From Balneola sp. (GTDB lineage: Bacteria; Bacteroidota; Rhodothermia; Balneolales; Balneolaceae), in assembly GCA_002696035.1 (NCBI GenBank), contig NZQV01000010.1, positions 372,001-436,000 of the forward strand: a DNA stretch of 64,000 nt, read 5' to 3'. Every line of letters begins with the position of its first letter. The stretch's first letter is position 1. A program made the position numbers and the translations under genes. A model generated the notes under the pieces. The model saw only the letters and a program-made list of their open reading frames with translations. It was not told the origin of the DNA and made no database searches. Below are positions 34,372-43,251 of this stretch, one piece after another.

Positions 34372-36792
34372 TTAAAATGAGTGGCCAATACCAAAACTAA
34401 AATATAACTGCTTATTGTTTAACCAACCAGACTGAAGGTCGTGCAGGCGGAACGGAAAATCAAACCTGACTACCACATATTCCCAATCTAAGCGTAATCC
34501 CGGTCCGCCACTAACGGCGATTTGATCATAAAACCGATCGAAGCGGAAGCGGCCTTGTTCAAGACGGTCACGATTATTTTCATCTCTGAAGTCGTTCCGG
34601 GGGCCATACCAGATGTTCCCGGCATCCATAAACAGTGCAGCTTGCCAGTTGGCACCTAAGAAATCCTGAATGAAGATCTGTCTTAATTCGCTAAAGGCAG
34701 CCAGCTTAATTTCTCCACCGGGTATATTTACGTTATCGGTAGAGATCTCACCGGGCCCAAGCTGGAAAGGGGCCCATCCCCGGATGTCGTTACTTCCGCC
34801 CGCAAAAAAGCGACGGTTTAGCGGAATGGATGTTGAATTGCCATAAGGTTGGGCAATACCTCCAAATAACCGCCATGCAAGTACGGTAGAATTAGAAATA
34901 GGATAATACCTTCTGTAATCGGCTGAGATCTTTATAAAGCGGCTATAGTTCAATTCATTGTTGCTCAATCCAAAGAGGGAGGGAAGGTGGCCTTCAAGAG
35001 TGTCGGGTGTTATCACCGAGCGGTCTAACAGGTAAGGAATATTTCCACCTATGGAGATGGAATATTCACTAAAATATCCCCGGTTTCTCTTAATAAGGTC
35101 GGTATCCTGACTTCGGAACGTATAGCGAATGATAGAAGAGATCTGTGGGTTGAAATCTTCCAGGATACGCTGAAGCTCAAAACCGTCCACGATGGTGCCG
35201 TCGCTTAAGGTATCGGTGCCGAATTCATTTCTGAGATTCCTTATGTAGGCATCGGATGGATTCGTATCAACTACATCAAGCTCAATGAGATCAAAGAAGC
35301 TGGAGTAATTTTGGGTGTGATTGACTTCGAAGCGCGTATTGAAACCGATATCCGAATTAATATCGAATAAAAGCTGATCGGAGCGGCTGTATGCCAGCAG
35401 ATACCGGGTAGTAGCATTGGTGAAGCCCGGACGGTTATCTAAAAAGGCAAAGGGGAAATTCAATCGGGGAACCGAATATTCGGTCCTGAGTTCATAACTC
35501 CTGAAGATGGAAGATTGTGTGGCGGTAGTGTCGATCTCCTCGAGTACGGCCGGACTCACAAATTCGAAACTTGCGTTGGCCCCAATAATGAGGTTCTCTG
35601 CATTCCCAAATACATTGTTGTTATTGTAATCTATCCCGAAACCGGTTCCGTATCCGTATCGCTTCATCCCAAAAAGCTCTGTGGAGATACTGTGCTTGGT
35701 TAAGGTCTGGAGATCAAAGAAAGCGGGGATTTCTTCCCGGGAGAAATCAACCTGACTTTGAGTCTCATTCTGTGCAAAACGACGAATGTAAAGCATCCCG
35801 AGATTCTGGAATTCGTTGATGGTCTCAAGATACAGCGAGTGGTTATAAATAGAGCCGGGTTTGAACAGCAACTGGGACGACAGTAAACTGAAATTTGTTT
35901 GTGTGCCGGGCTCCTTGGCCAGTACGACCTGATTGGTGCTGTCGGCGGTGAGGGGAGGCCCGGAAAGCGTATCGTGCTGGGTGTATTCTATGGGTTCCTC
36001 GGTATCACTTAAGCGGACGCGGACATCCCCAAACCGGTAAATACTGCCGGGACGTATTCTGAACTGAACATCAAGGGTTTGAGGTTTCTGGGGATCACTT
36101 TTTACCAGTGCCACCACAGAATCTCGCTGAACAGATGCATACCCGTTATTTTTGAGGAAGGTGATGATCCGCTGCTGTTCGTTACTCAATGCCTGTGAGC
36201 TATACTGCTGGCTTACCACAAAGGTGCTGTCGTTGACGCGCCCACGGGTAAGTTGGCCACGCTCCAAAAACCCGATCTTTTTGTCAGGTTCATCAAAATC
36301 CGGTAAACCAATATAGGAAACCGTATTGATGCGATAAGGAGTGCGCTCATTGATTATAAATGAAACCTCCATTTTATCAGGTTGATATTCCACGATAGAC
36401 GTGTCAACAGAGACATCAAGATATCCCAGCGATTCGTAGTAGAGTGTGAGTCGCTCAATATCATTTCCCACGGTTTGCCGATTCAGGTAGGCCGGTTCCT
36501 CTCCAAACCTGCCGTTCGAGAGATTCCATATATAATACCACGGGGTAAATTGTGGAATCCCCAAAAACTCGCGGTTCGTCCTTGTACGTACAAGGGTAAG
36601 CAGCGTCCTGTTCTTGATATCGTCATTACCCGAAAACCGTACTCTGCGTACTACATCTTCAGTGTTTTCGGAATCCTGCAACTGCCGGGCCAAAATGTGA
36701 GAAGGGTAAAACACTTCCAGCCATGTAAATATACACAGTAAGGAAGCGATCTTAAGTAGGCTGCGGGTAGATGCGAACAAGATAGTACACAA
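34372..36792 (-). CDS. Omp85 family outer membrane protein (BamA/TamA-like)
   Basis: The 806-residue protein has an N-terminal hydrophobic segment (about residues 12-35) consistent with a signal peptide, two to three POTRA-like domains (about 45-270; VRRVRFSGNDDIKNRTL is the first strand), and a C-terminal barrel with the L6 loop motif GGSNDIRGW, the counterpart of VRGF/Y. The last residues, YFSFGIGHSF, form a barrel end signal. The start must be TTG (36792 or 36780), since an in-frame stop lies just upstream and no ATG is available. It may be an accessory Omp85 rather than the essential BamA, as BamA normally has five POTRA domains. Confidence 0.85.
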   Translation of the reverse strand: MCTILFASTRSLLKIASLLCIFTWLEVFYPSHILARQLQDSENTEDVVRRVRFSGNDDIKNRTLLTLVRTRTNREFLGIPQFTPWYYIWNLSNGRFGEEPAYLNRQTVGNDIERLTLYYESLGYLDVSVDTSIVEYQPDKMEVSFIINERTPYRINTVSYIGLPDFDEPDKKIGFLERGQLTRGRVNDSTFVVSQQYSSQALSNEQQRIITFLKNNGYASVQRDSVVALVKSDPQKPQTLDVQFRIRPGSIYRFGDVRVRLSDTEEPIEYTQHDTLSGPPLTADSTNQVVLAKEPGTQTNFSLLSSQLLFKPGSIYNHSLYLETINEFQNLGMLYIRRFAQNETQSQVDFSREEIPAFFDLQTLTKHSISTELFGMKRYGYGTGFGIDYNNNNVFGNAENLIIGANASFEFVSPAVLEEIDTTATQSSIFRSYELRTEYSVPRLNFPFAFLDNRPGFTNATTRYLLAYSRSDQLLFDINSDIGFNTRFEVNHTQNYSSFFDLIELDVVDTNPSDAYIRNLRNEFGTDTLSDGTIVDGFELQRILEDFNPQISSIIRYTFRSQDTDLIKRNRGYFSEYSISIGGNIPYLLDRSVITPDTLEGHLPSLFGLSNNELNYSRFIKISADYRRYYPISNSTVLAWRLFGGIAQPYGNSTSIPLNRRFFAGGSNDIRGWAPFQLGPGEISTDNVNIPGGEIKLAAFSELRQIFIQDFLGANWQAALFMDAGNIWYGPRNDFRDENNRDRLEQGRFRFDRFYDQIAVSGGPGLRLDWEYVVVRFDFPFRLHDLQSGWLNNKQLYFSFGIGHSF

Positions 36793-36842
36793 AGACGGTT
36801 ACACTGAATGAATGAACGCCTCTCTGATAAATTATTTAAAGG

Positions 36843-37097
36843 TTAAACGTCGTCGTAATCGAAACCTTCGTCTTCTTCATTATGGAAGAAATCCTCTTTA
36901 CGGATATAGTCGGGCCAGATATCTTCGATTCCCTCATAAACAGGCTCTTCTCCCTGCTCAATTTCTTCGAGTTCTTCGAGATTCACAATTACCTGTTTGG
37001 GCAGGCCATTGCGTTCGGCCCACTCTATAAGTTCTTCCCGGGTTGCCGGAAAGGGGGCATCGTCTAATGCTGCGGCTAATTCTACAGTCCAAATCAT
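36843..37097 (-). CDS. DUF2795 family small acidic protein
   Basis: The 84-residue protein is strongly acidic. The core PFPATREELIEWAERNGLPK, then VIVNLEELEE, fits the DUF2795 pattern of a small helical bundle. The C-terminal 30 residues (EEDEGFDYDDV tail) are almost entirely acidic and aromatic, probably disordered. It is divergent from tatA with 151 bp between starts. The function of the family is not established. Confidence 0.75.
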   Translation of the reverse strand: MIWTVELAAALDDAPFPATREELIEWAERNGLPKQVIVNLEELEEIEQGEEPVYEGIEDIWPDYIRKEDFFHNEEDEGFDYDDV

Positions 37098-37132
37098 AAT
37101 TTTGTAATTTTTTTAAGATGAATGAGTGTAAT

Positions 37133-37160
37133 AAACACAAGTGTTGGAAAAACACAAGTG
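37133..37160. promoter_or_regulatory. Direct repeats upstream of tatA
   Basis: AAACACAAGTG occurs twice, at 37133-37143 and 37150-37160, spaced 17 bp start to start, between the divergent DUF2795 and tatA genes. The copies overlap a partial dyad (CACAAGTGTTG). They could be regulator half sites or chance; no regulator is suggested. Confidence 0.3.
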
Positions 37161-37248
37161 ATTTAATAAAATTTTTGTTCCAAATTCGTGCCGAAAATAT
37201 TGTTATCTTCGCACAAATACATCAACTAAATCTTTAGACTTATATTAT

Positions 37249-37467
37249 ATGTTTAGTGGAATAGGTGCCCCAGAGGTTTTGATAATTGCCATTTTTGTTT
37301 TGGTGTTCTTCGGAGCAAAAAGAATTCCTGAATTAGCTCGCGGTGTAGGGCAGGGAATTAAAGAATTCCGACAGGCTTCAAAAGATATCAAACAGGAAAT
37401 TGAAGAAAGTTCCAGAGATATCAATGATGCCGTAGATAAAGACAAAACCACCTCTAATAGCAAATAA
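37249..37467 (+). CDS. tatA: Sec-independent (Tat) translocase subunit TatA/E
   Basis: The 72-residue protein has the TatA form: a short periplasmic N-terminus, one transmembrane helix (residues 7-22, PEVLIIAIFVLVFF), the FGAKRIPELARGVGQGI hinge and amphipathic helix, and a charged C-terminal tail. It should form the pore element for folded twin-arginine substrates. No tatC is in the window. gatA begins 18 bp downstream, so the two may share a transcript. Confidence 0.93.
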   Translation: MFSGIGAPEVLIIAIFVLVFFGAKRIPELARGVGQGIKEFRQASKDIKQEIEESSRDINDAVDKDKTTSNSK

Positions 37468-37485
37468 AGCCTAAAATTGAACTAC

Positions 37486-39012
37486 ATGACGATTGCAGAG
37501 ACTCGCCAAAAAGTCTTATCAGGAGAAACGAAACTTCGAGATATTGTAGAACACCACATCAAAGAAATTGAAGCCAAGGACGGTGAAATAAATGCCTTCA
37601 CCTCTACCTATTTTGAGGAAGCTTTAACGCAGGCAGATGACATCCAGGAAAAGATCGATAATGGTTCGGCCGGTAAGATGGCTGGGGTAGTTATGGGTAT
37701 AAAAGATGTGATCTGTGAGCGCGGAAAGAACGTGACTTGTGCGTCAAAGATGCTAGAGAACTTTGAAAGTGTCTATAGCGCCACCGTGATAGATCGCTTG
37801 CGCGATGAAGATGCTATTCTACTCGGCCGCGTAAACATGGATGAATTTGCGATGGGATCCTCTACAGAGAACTCTGCTTTTGGTCCCACAAAAAATCCCC
37901 GCAATACCGATAAAGTCCCCGGCGGTTCATCCGGAGGAAGTGCAGCTGCCGTTGCAGCGGGAATGAGTATGGTGACCCTGGGTTCCGATACCGGCGGTTC
38001 TATACGTCAGCCTGCATCATATTGTGGCGTGGTGGGGCTCAAACCTACCTACGGGCGTGTTTCTCGTTATGGTCTTGTGGCTTTTGCCTCTTCATTTGAT
38101 TGTATTGGCCCATTTGCCCACAATGTAGAAGATGCAGCGCGTGTGCTGGAGGTGATCGCCGGTTTTGACGAACGCGACAACACTTCAGCACATCAGGAGA
38201 TTGATGATTATGTTGGAGCCGTTCAAAATCCCAATAAGAAGATAAAGATTGGGGTTCCCGAAGAATTTTTCGGAGAGGGACTGGATGAAGAGATCAAAGA
38301 AGGAATTGAAGATATTTTAAGTGATCTCGAAGCCGATGGCGCTGAACTGGTTCCCATTCACTTGCCGCATACCAAATATGGTATTGCCACCTATTATATA
38401 TTAGCGACCGCAGAAGCTTCAAGTAATTTAGCCCGCTACGATGGAATCCGATATGGGCATCGTGCCGATAAGGAAGAGGTGCTTGATGAATTGAAGAAAG
38501 AAGAGGCTGCACTGAAAGAAGCTTTCGAAATTGCTGAGGGTGATGAACAAATTGAACTCCAGCAGCAGCTCACCAAACTGGATTCTGCACTGATCCGCCT
38601 CTACAAAAAATCCCGAACAGAAGGATTTGGCGCAGAAGTGAAACGACGAATTATGCTGGGTACCTATGTATTGAGTGCCGGCTATTACGATGCCTACTAC
38701 GGTAAGGCTCAAAAAGTGCGACGCCTTATTCAGGAAGATTACAAAAAAGCCTTTGAAAAGGTGGATGTGATCGTTTCTCCAACGGCTCCAACCACCGCAT
38801 TTGACCTGGGTTCCAAAATGGATGATCCGATCCAGATGTATTTAAATGATGTATACACCATCACGGCCAACCTTGCCGGGATATGTGGCATTAGTGTGCC
38901 GGCCGGTACCCATAGCAACGGACTGCCTTACGGAATTCAATTTATGGGAGACAGTTTTCAGGAATCCAAGATCCTGAATGCCGCTCGTTTAGTCGAATTG
39001 CAAACTTCATAA
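37486..39012 (+). CDS. gatA: Asp-tRNA(Asn)/Glu-tRNA(Gln) amidotransferase subunit A
   Basis: The 508-residue protein is an amidase-signature enzyme. The catalytic segment is complete: Lys in VMGIKDVICE, and the Ser-cis-Ser region GGSSGGSAAAVAAG then GSDTGGSIRQPAS. It releases ammonia from glutamine for transamidation of mischarged tRNA, together with GatB and GatC, which are not nearby. The ATG at 37486 is preferred to the TTG three codons upstream. An insertion near residues 325-365 (KEEVLDELKKEEAALKEAFE region) is helical and charged and longer than in E. coli-type relatives such as Thermotoga GatA. Confidence 0.95.
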   Translation: MTIAETRQKVLSGETKLRDIVEHHIKEIEAKDGEINAFTSTYFEEALTQADDIQEKIDNGSAGKMAGVVMGIKDVICERGKNVTCASKMLENFESVYSATVIDRLRDEDAILLGRVNMDEFAMGSSTENSAFGPTKNPRNTDKVPGGSSGGSAAAVAAGMSMVTLGSDTGGSIRQPASYCGVVGLKPTYGRVSRYGLVAFASSFDCIGPFAHNVEDAARVLEVIAGFDERDNTSAHQEIDDYVGAVQNPNKKIKIGVPEEFFGEGLDEEIKEGIEDILSDLEADGAELVPIHLPHTKYGIATYYILATAEASSNLARYDGIRYGHRADKEEVLDELKKEEAALKEAFEIAEGDEQIELQQQLTKLDSALIRLYKKSRTEGFGAEVKRRIMLGTYVLSAGYYDAYYGKAQKVRRLIQEDYKKAFEKVDVIVSPTAPTTAFDLGSKMDDPIQMYLNDVYTITANLAGICGISVPAGTHSNGLPYGIQFMGDSFQESKILNAARLVELQTS

Positions 39013-39025
39013 AAATTGATCCATC

Positions 39026-39790
39026 ATGAATCGATTGGAAGGAAAGACCGCTATCATCACCGGAGCTACATCCGGCATTGGAATGAAAACCGCAGAACTT
39101 TTTGCTGCTGAAGGGGTCAACCTAATTCTGACCGGGAGGCGGAAAGAACGCCTCGAGCAAATTGCTTCCACCCTGAAAGAGGAATTTGGTGTAGGCGTAC
39201 AAACGGCTGCTTTTGACGTTAGGGATCAGCAGGCATGCAAAGAATTTGTAGTCTCACTTTCAGACTCCATAGATATTCTGGTGAATAACGCCGGCTTGGC
39301 TAAAGGGACAGATCCTGTCTACTCTGCGACTTTTGAAGATTGGGATGTTATGATAGATACCAATGTAAAAGGGTTACTGTATTTATCCCGACTTATTTCT
39401 CCACTGATGAAAAAGCGTAACACAGGGCATATCATCAATGTAGGTTCTACAGCAGGACACGAATCTTATGCCGGTGGAGTTGTTTACACAGCAACCAAAC
39501 ATGCAGTAAAGGCGATCACAGAATCGACCAAAAAAGATCTGCATGGCACCGACATTAGAGTGAGTATGGTCTCTCCCGGTTTGGTGGAGACAGAATTCAG
39601 TGAAGTACGTTTTGATGGCGATAAAGAAAAAGCCGCTGACGTATACAAAGGCCTAAAACCACTTGTTGCCCAGGATATTGCAGAGATCATTGTGTTTGTG
39701 GCAAATCGTCCGGCCCACGTCAATATTATGGATACTATTATTTACCCGGTCTCTCAATCTTCAGCAACAATGGTTCACCGAAATGAATAA
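39026..39790 (+). CDS. Short-chain dehydrogenase/reductase (classical SDR, YdfG-like)
   Basis: The 254-residue cytoplasmic oxidoreductase has the cofactor motif TGATSGIG near residue 12, with GRRKERL suggesting NADP preference, the NNAG motif near residue 88, catalytic Ser in NVGSTAGHESY and the Y-x3-K pair in YTATKHAVK. The sequence resembles YdfG/serine dehydrogenase-like members that oxidise 3-hydroxy acids. It follows gatA by 13 bp and overlaps the next gene by 8 bp, which suggests co-translation. Confidence 0.9.
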   Translation: MNRLEGKTAIITGATSGIGMKTAELFAAEGVNLILTGRRKERLEQIASTLKEEFGVGVQTAAFDVRDQQACKEFVVSLSDSIDILVNNAGLAKGTDPVYSATFEDWDVMIDTNVKGLLYLSRLISPLMKKRNTGHIINVGSTAGHESYAGGVVYTATKHAVKAITESTKKDLHGTDIRVSMVSPGLVETEFSEVRFDGDKEKAADVYKGLKPLVAQDIAEIIVFVANRPAHVNIMDTIIYPVSQSSATMVHRNE

Positions 39791-40745
39791 ATACTTTTTG
39801 TTAGTCGCCCTTCTGTTTGTATTTGGATGTTCTTCTGAGGAAGATACCGGGCTCAAATTCACTGAAAAGGGTAGAGATGTTCCTGCCTTTAATGCAGATT
39901 CAGCTTACCATTTTGTACAGCAGCAGGTCGATTTTGGTCCGCGCGTTCCCAATTCTGAAGCACACCGACAGGCACTGAATTATTTTGAGCAAAAATTTCT
40001 GACTTACGCTGGTTCCAATGCCGTTTATATTCAGCGTTTTGAAGCCGAAGGATATGATGAGTCGTTAGAGCTGGCAAATGTGATCGCTGCATTCAACACC
40101 ACTGCTCCAGATCGCATCATGCTTTCTGCACACTGGGATAGCAGACCCAGAGCCGATGAAGATACCTCCCGCAAGGATGAAGGAATTTTAGGGGCTGATG
40201 ACGGAGGAAGCGGAGTTGCAGTTTTACTGGAACTGGCTCGCATCTTTAAGGATAATCCGCCTCCCATAGGCGTGGATATTGTGTTATTTGATGGGGAAGA
40301 TTATGGAAGATCCGGCAGCCTGGAGAAATACTTCCTCGGGTCACGACATTGGTCACAGTTCCCGCCGGTACCGGGATACAGCCCCCGTTTTGGAATTTTA
40401 TTGGATATGGTAGGCTCCGAAAATGCACGATTTCCCAAAGAGCAGTATTCCATGAGCTATGCACCAAACTTAGTACAGGAAGTCTGGAGCATTGCCGCTG
40501 AAAAAGGTCGTGATGATCTGTTCCTGGATGAACAAGGGGCCGCCGTAGCTGACGATCATATTATTGTATATGAGCAGGCTCGAATTCCCATTATCAATAT
40601 TATTAATCACCGCCGAACACCAAATGGAGGTGCCGAATTTGGTCCCTATTGGCACACTCACGATGATAACATGGATATCATCAGTCGCGAGACCATGGGT
40701 GCGGTGGGCGATGTACTCCTCGAACTTATTTACAACCGATTATAA
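39783..40745 (+). CDS. M28 peptidase/glutaminyl-peptide cyclotransferase-like lipoprotein
   Basis: The 320-residue protein starts at ATG 39783 inside the end of the SDR gene, giving a lipoprotein signal with lipobox FVFGC. Zinc-site regions are visible: HWDSRPRAD, GADDGGSGVAVLLELARIF, the catalytic Glu in LFDGEDYG, and the late His in YWHTHDDNMD. The combination of HWDSR with FDGEDYG and HTHDD is closer to the glutaminyl cyclase branch, which forms N-terminal pyroglutamate, than to aminopeptidases. The upstream in-frame start at 39663 was rejected because it would hide the signal peptide. Confidence 0.85.
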   Translation: MNKYFLLVALLFVFGCSSEEDTGLKFTEKGRDVPAFNADSAYHFVQQQVDFGPRVPNSEAHRQALNYFEQKFLTYAGSNAVYIQRFEAEGYDESLELANVIAAFNTTAPDRIMLSAHWDSRPRADEDTSRKDEGILGADDGGSGVAVLLELARIFKDNPPPIGVDIVLFDGEDYGRSGSLEKYFLGSRHWSQFPPVPGYSPRFGILLDMVGSENARFPKEQYSMSYAPNLVQEVWSIAAEKGRDDLFLDEQGAAVADDHIIVYEQARIPIINIINHRRTPNGGAEFGPYWHTHDDNMDIISRETMGAVGDVLLELIYNRL

Positions 40746-41581
40746 TGGACTATGTAGAGCTGCGGATATCACTAAAGGATGACTTTCACGAATTGCTTAT
40801 CGCTGAGTTGGTAGATCTTGATTTTGAAGGCTTTGAACAGCTTGACGACCTTCTGATCGCCTCCATTCCAACCAATCGATTTGATGACACCAAGCGGGAG
40901 GAGATCGAACAAAAACTAATGTCCTTCGGTGGCGAACCGGCTGTTCTGAGTGAAAAGATCATCACCCCTAAAAACTGGAATGAGGAGTGGGAACGGACCA
41001 TCAAACCACAGACTATCGGTGAGTTTTACGTGCACCCGACATGGTCGGCTTCGCCTTATGATATTGGAGACAAGATCGAGCTGATGATCGATCCCAAGAT
41101 GGCATTTGGTACCGGTTATCACGCTACAACGCGGGTTATGCTCGAATGGCTGCCGGAAGTGATCTCTGAAAATGATGAAGTTTTGGATGCAGGAACAGGA
41201 ACTGGGATTTTGGCTATAGCAGCGCTGAAATCAGGAGCCCGATCTGCTTTTGGTTTTGATGTGGATGAGTGGAGTGAGACCAATGCATATGAAAATATTC
41301 TGCTCAATCAGGTTGAAAATTTTGAAGTTAAATTGGGATCAACGGAAGTGATACCCGAAGGCAATAAATACGATGTGATCCTTGCTAACATCAACCGAAA
41401 CACGCTGATCGAATTGCTGCCAGAATTGACGGAATTCCTCAAAGAAGATGGAAAGTTATTGCTGTCAGGGTTGCTGGAAGAAGATGAAGAAGTGATGCTG
41501 AAACAGCCTGCAGTACAAAAGTTTACGCATGTTGGAACCCGGCAGCACAAAGAGTGGATCGCAATTTTATTTGAGGCATGA
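40745..41581 (+). CDS. prmA: Ribosomal protein L11 methyltransferase
   Basis: The 278-residue protein has the PrmA layout: an N-terminal substrate-recognition domain (residues 1-90), then a SAM domain with MAFGTGYHATTRVMLEWL, VLDAGTGTGILAIAALKSGA and the post-motif VILANINRNTLIELLP. It trimethylates amino groups of ribosomal protein L11. The start overlaps the previous stop by one base (TAATG) and the stop overlaps the next start (ATGA), so the four genes from 39026 to 42492 look translationally coupled. Confidence 0.94.
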   Translation: MDYVELRISLKDDFHELLIAELVDLDFEGFEQLDDLLIASIPTNRFDDTKREEIEQKLMSFGGEPAVLSEKIITPKNWNEEWERTIKPQTIGEFYVHPTWSASPYDIGDKIELMIDPKMAFGTGYHATTRVMLEWLPEVISENDEVLDAGTGTGILAIAALKSGARSAFGFDVDEWSETNAYENILLNQVENFEVKLGSTEVIPEGNKYDVILANINRNTLIELLPELTEFLKEDGKLLLSGLLEEDEEVMLKQPAVQKFTHVGTRQHKEWIAILFEA

Positions 41582-42492
41582 AAGCAGCAATAGATATTGG
41601 CACAAACACCGTTTTATTATTGGTTGCGGATGTTATTTCCGGCCAACTGAAACCGGTTCATGAAGAACAACGAATTCCCAGGCTTGGAAGAGGAGTTGAC
41701 GCCGACCGTATCATCAATGAAGAGGCCACCCGCCGAGTTTCAGAAGCTTTACGGGAATACAAAGTGATCTTAGAAAACGATTTCTCTGATGTTGAAGATG
41801 TAATCGTGACGGCTACAAGCGCCGTTCGCGATGCTCGCAACCGGGAAGAATTCATGGCTTCCATCAAAGAAGAAACCGGGTTTGAGATTCGCTTACTTTC
41901 CGGTAGGGAAGAAGCCGAGTGGACAGCAGCCGGAGCGTTGTCGGTTTTGGACATTCCTTCCGATTCAGAAACATTGATCCTCGATATTGGTGGAGGAAGC
42001 ACCGAGATCGCCTATCTTAACAATGGAGAAGTGGTTGATGGACATTCTTATGATATGGGCTCTGTTCGATTCACGGAACGTTTTCTGAAAAGTGATCCTC
42101 CATCTAAGGTAGAAATAGAAAGATGCAGAGAGGAAATTCAGCGGTTTTATGGAGATAGATTGTTCGATATAGTAAATGATCCTGTTGCTGTGGGAGTTGC
42201 AGGTACGGTGACAACGCTTGCCGCAATTGCTCAGGATCTGAGATCCTATCAACCCGAGAAACTTGCGGGTTTTATATTGAAGAGATCTCATATCGAGGAA
42301 GTGATACATGAATTTGCAACTCGTGGATCCCAAGAAATGCTGGAACGTTTTCCGGTATATCTTAGAGGACGCGCCGATATATTTATGGCCGGAATGTTGA
42401 TTTTGGAAGGATTTTTAGATCAGTTTGAGCTGAATTCATTAACCGTATCGACCGGTGGAATTCGTCACGGTGCTTTATTGAAACAACATTGA
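41578..42492 (+). CDS. Exopolyphosphatase/guanosine pentaphosphatase family protein
   Basis: The 304-residue protein is a short Ppx/GppA member of the actin-like ATPase fold. Seen are the N-terminal phosphate motif IDIGTNTVLLLVADV, the second phosphate loop ILDIGGGSTEIAYL near residue 138, and the adenosine-type motif GVAGTVTTLAAIAQ. It lacks the C-terminal HD-like domain of long Ppx enzymes. It should hydrolyse polyphosphate or pppGpp. It starts at the ATGA overlap with prmA. Confidence 0.9.
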   Translation: MKAAIDIGTNTVLLLVADVISGQLKPVHEEQRIPRLGRGVDADRIINEEATRRVSEALREYKVILENDFSDVEDVIVTATSAVRDARNREEFMASIKEETGFEIRLLSGREEAEWTAAGALSVLDIPSDSETLILDIGGGSTEIAYLNNGEVVDGHSYDMGSVRFTERFLKSDPPSKVEIERCREEIQRFYGDRLFDIVNDPVAVGVAGTVTTLAAIAQDLRSYQPEKLAGFILKRSHIEEVIHEFATRGSQEMLERFPVYLRGRADIFMAGMLILEGFLDQFELNSLTVSTGGIRHGALLKQH

Positions 42493-42618
42493 TATTGCTC
42501 TAAAAAAGTAACCCCGTGATCTTCGGATATGATTGAGAAAGGTGAAATTAAAAATCATCAAAAAAGATATTTTCATTTAGCAAAGGCTTTGTATTTTAAG
42601 GGCTGAATTACAGACGAT

Positions 42619-43251
42619 ATGCCAGATAATAAATCAGAAATTAAAAATAACTCTCCGCGCCCAAACGCCTCTGCAAGTAGTCTTGAGGACGATAAATACG
42701 TTTCTGAAGCCCTTTCAGGAAACGAATCCTCGTACAAGAAATTAGTAGATAAATATCAGAAGCCACTCTATTTCCATATTCGAAAAATGATCAAGGAAGT
42801 GGAACTGGTAGAAGATCTGGTACAGGAAGTGTTTATGAAGGCCTTTCATAACTTATCGACTTACAGCAATGAATACGCTTTTTCGACCTGGCTGTATCGT
42901 ATTGCTACCAATCACACCATCGATTATCTGCGCAAGAAAAAGCTGAAGACCCTTTCTATTGACGAGCCCTATAAGACCAAAGATGGCGAGATGGAAATTC
43001 AACTTCCCGATGAAACGTATCTGACGGATGAGCCGGTCATGAAAAAGCAGCGCAAGCAAATGGTGCAAGAGGCCATTGACGATCTTCCCGAAAAATATAA
43101 AGCCGTCATTGAGATGCGGCATATGGAAGAGAAAACCTATCAGGAGATCGCTGAGATCCTGGATCTCCCTTTGGGAACGGTAAAGGCCCATATTTTCAGA
43201 GCCCGGGAAATGTTGTACAAAGCCCTCAAAGACAAAAAAGACCGCTTCTAA
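42619..43251 (+). CDS. RNA polymerase ECF-type sigma factor
   Basis: The 210-residue protein has region 2 (about residues 33-105; EDLVQEVFMKAFHNLSTY then FSTWLYRIATNHTIDYLRK) and region 4 (about 150-205; TYQEIAEILDLPLGTVKAHI), joined by a short acidic linker. There is no region 1.1 or 3, which defines the extracytoplasmic-function group. The N-terminal 30 residues are polar and probably disordered. No anti-sigma gene follows; instead queG converges, with the stop codons sharing the CTAA at 43248-43251. Confidence 0.93.
   Translation: MPDNKSEIKNNSPRPNASASSLEDDKYVSEALSGNESSYKKLVDKYQKPLYFHIRKMIKEVELVEDLVQEVFMKAFHNLSTYSNEYAFSTWLYRIATNHTIDYLRKKKLKTLSIDEPYKTKDGEMEIQLPDETYLTDEPVMKKQRKQMVQEAIDDLPEKYKAVIEMRHMEEKTYQEIAEILDLPLGTVKAHIFRAREMLYKALKDKKDRF

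Noticed and set aside
43248-43251. Convergent overlap of the sigma factor and queG ends as a regulatory device
   Set aside because: A four-base CTAA overlap of stop codons is common in compact genomes; there is no terminator here, but nothing further to suggest regulation.
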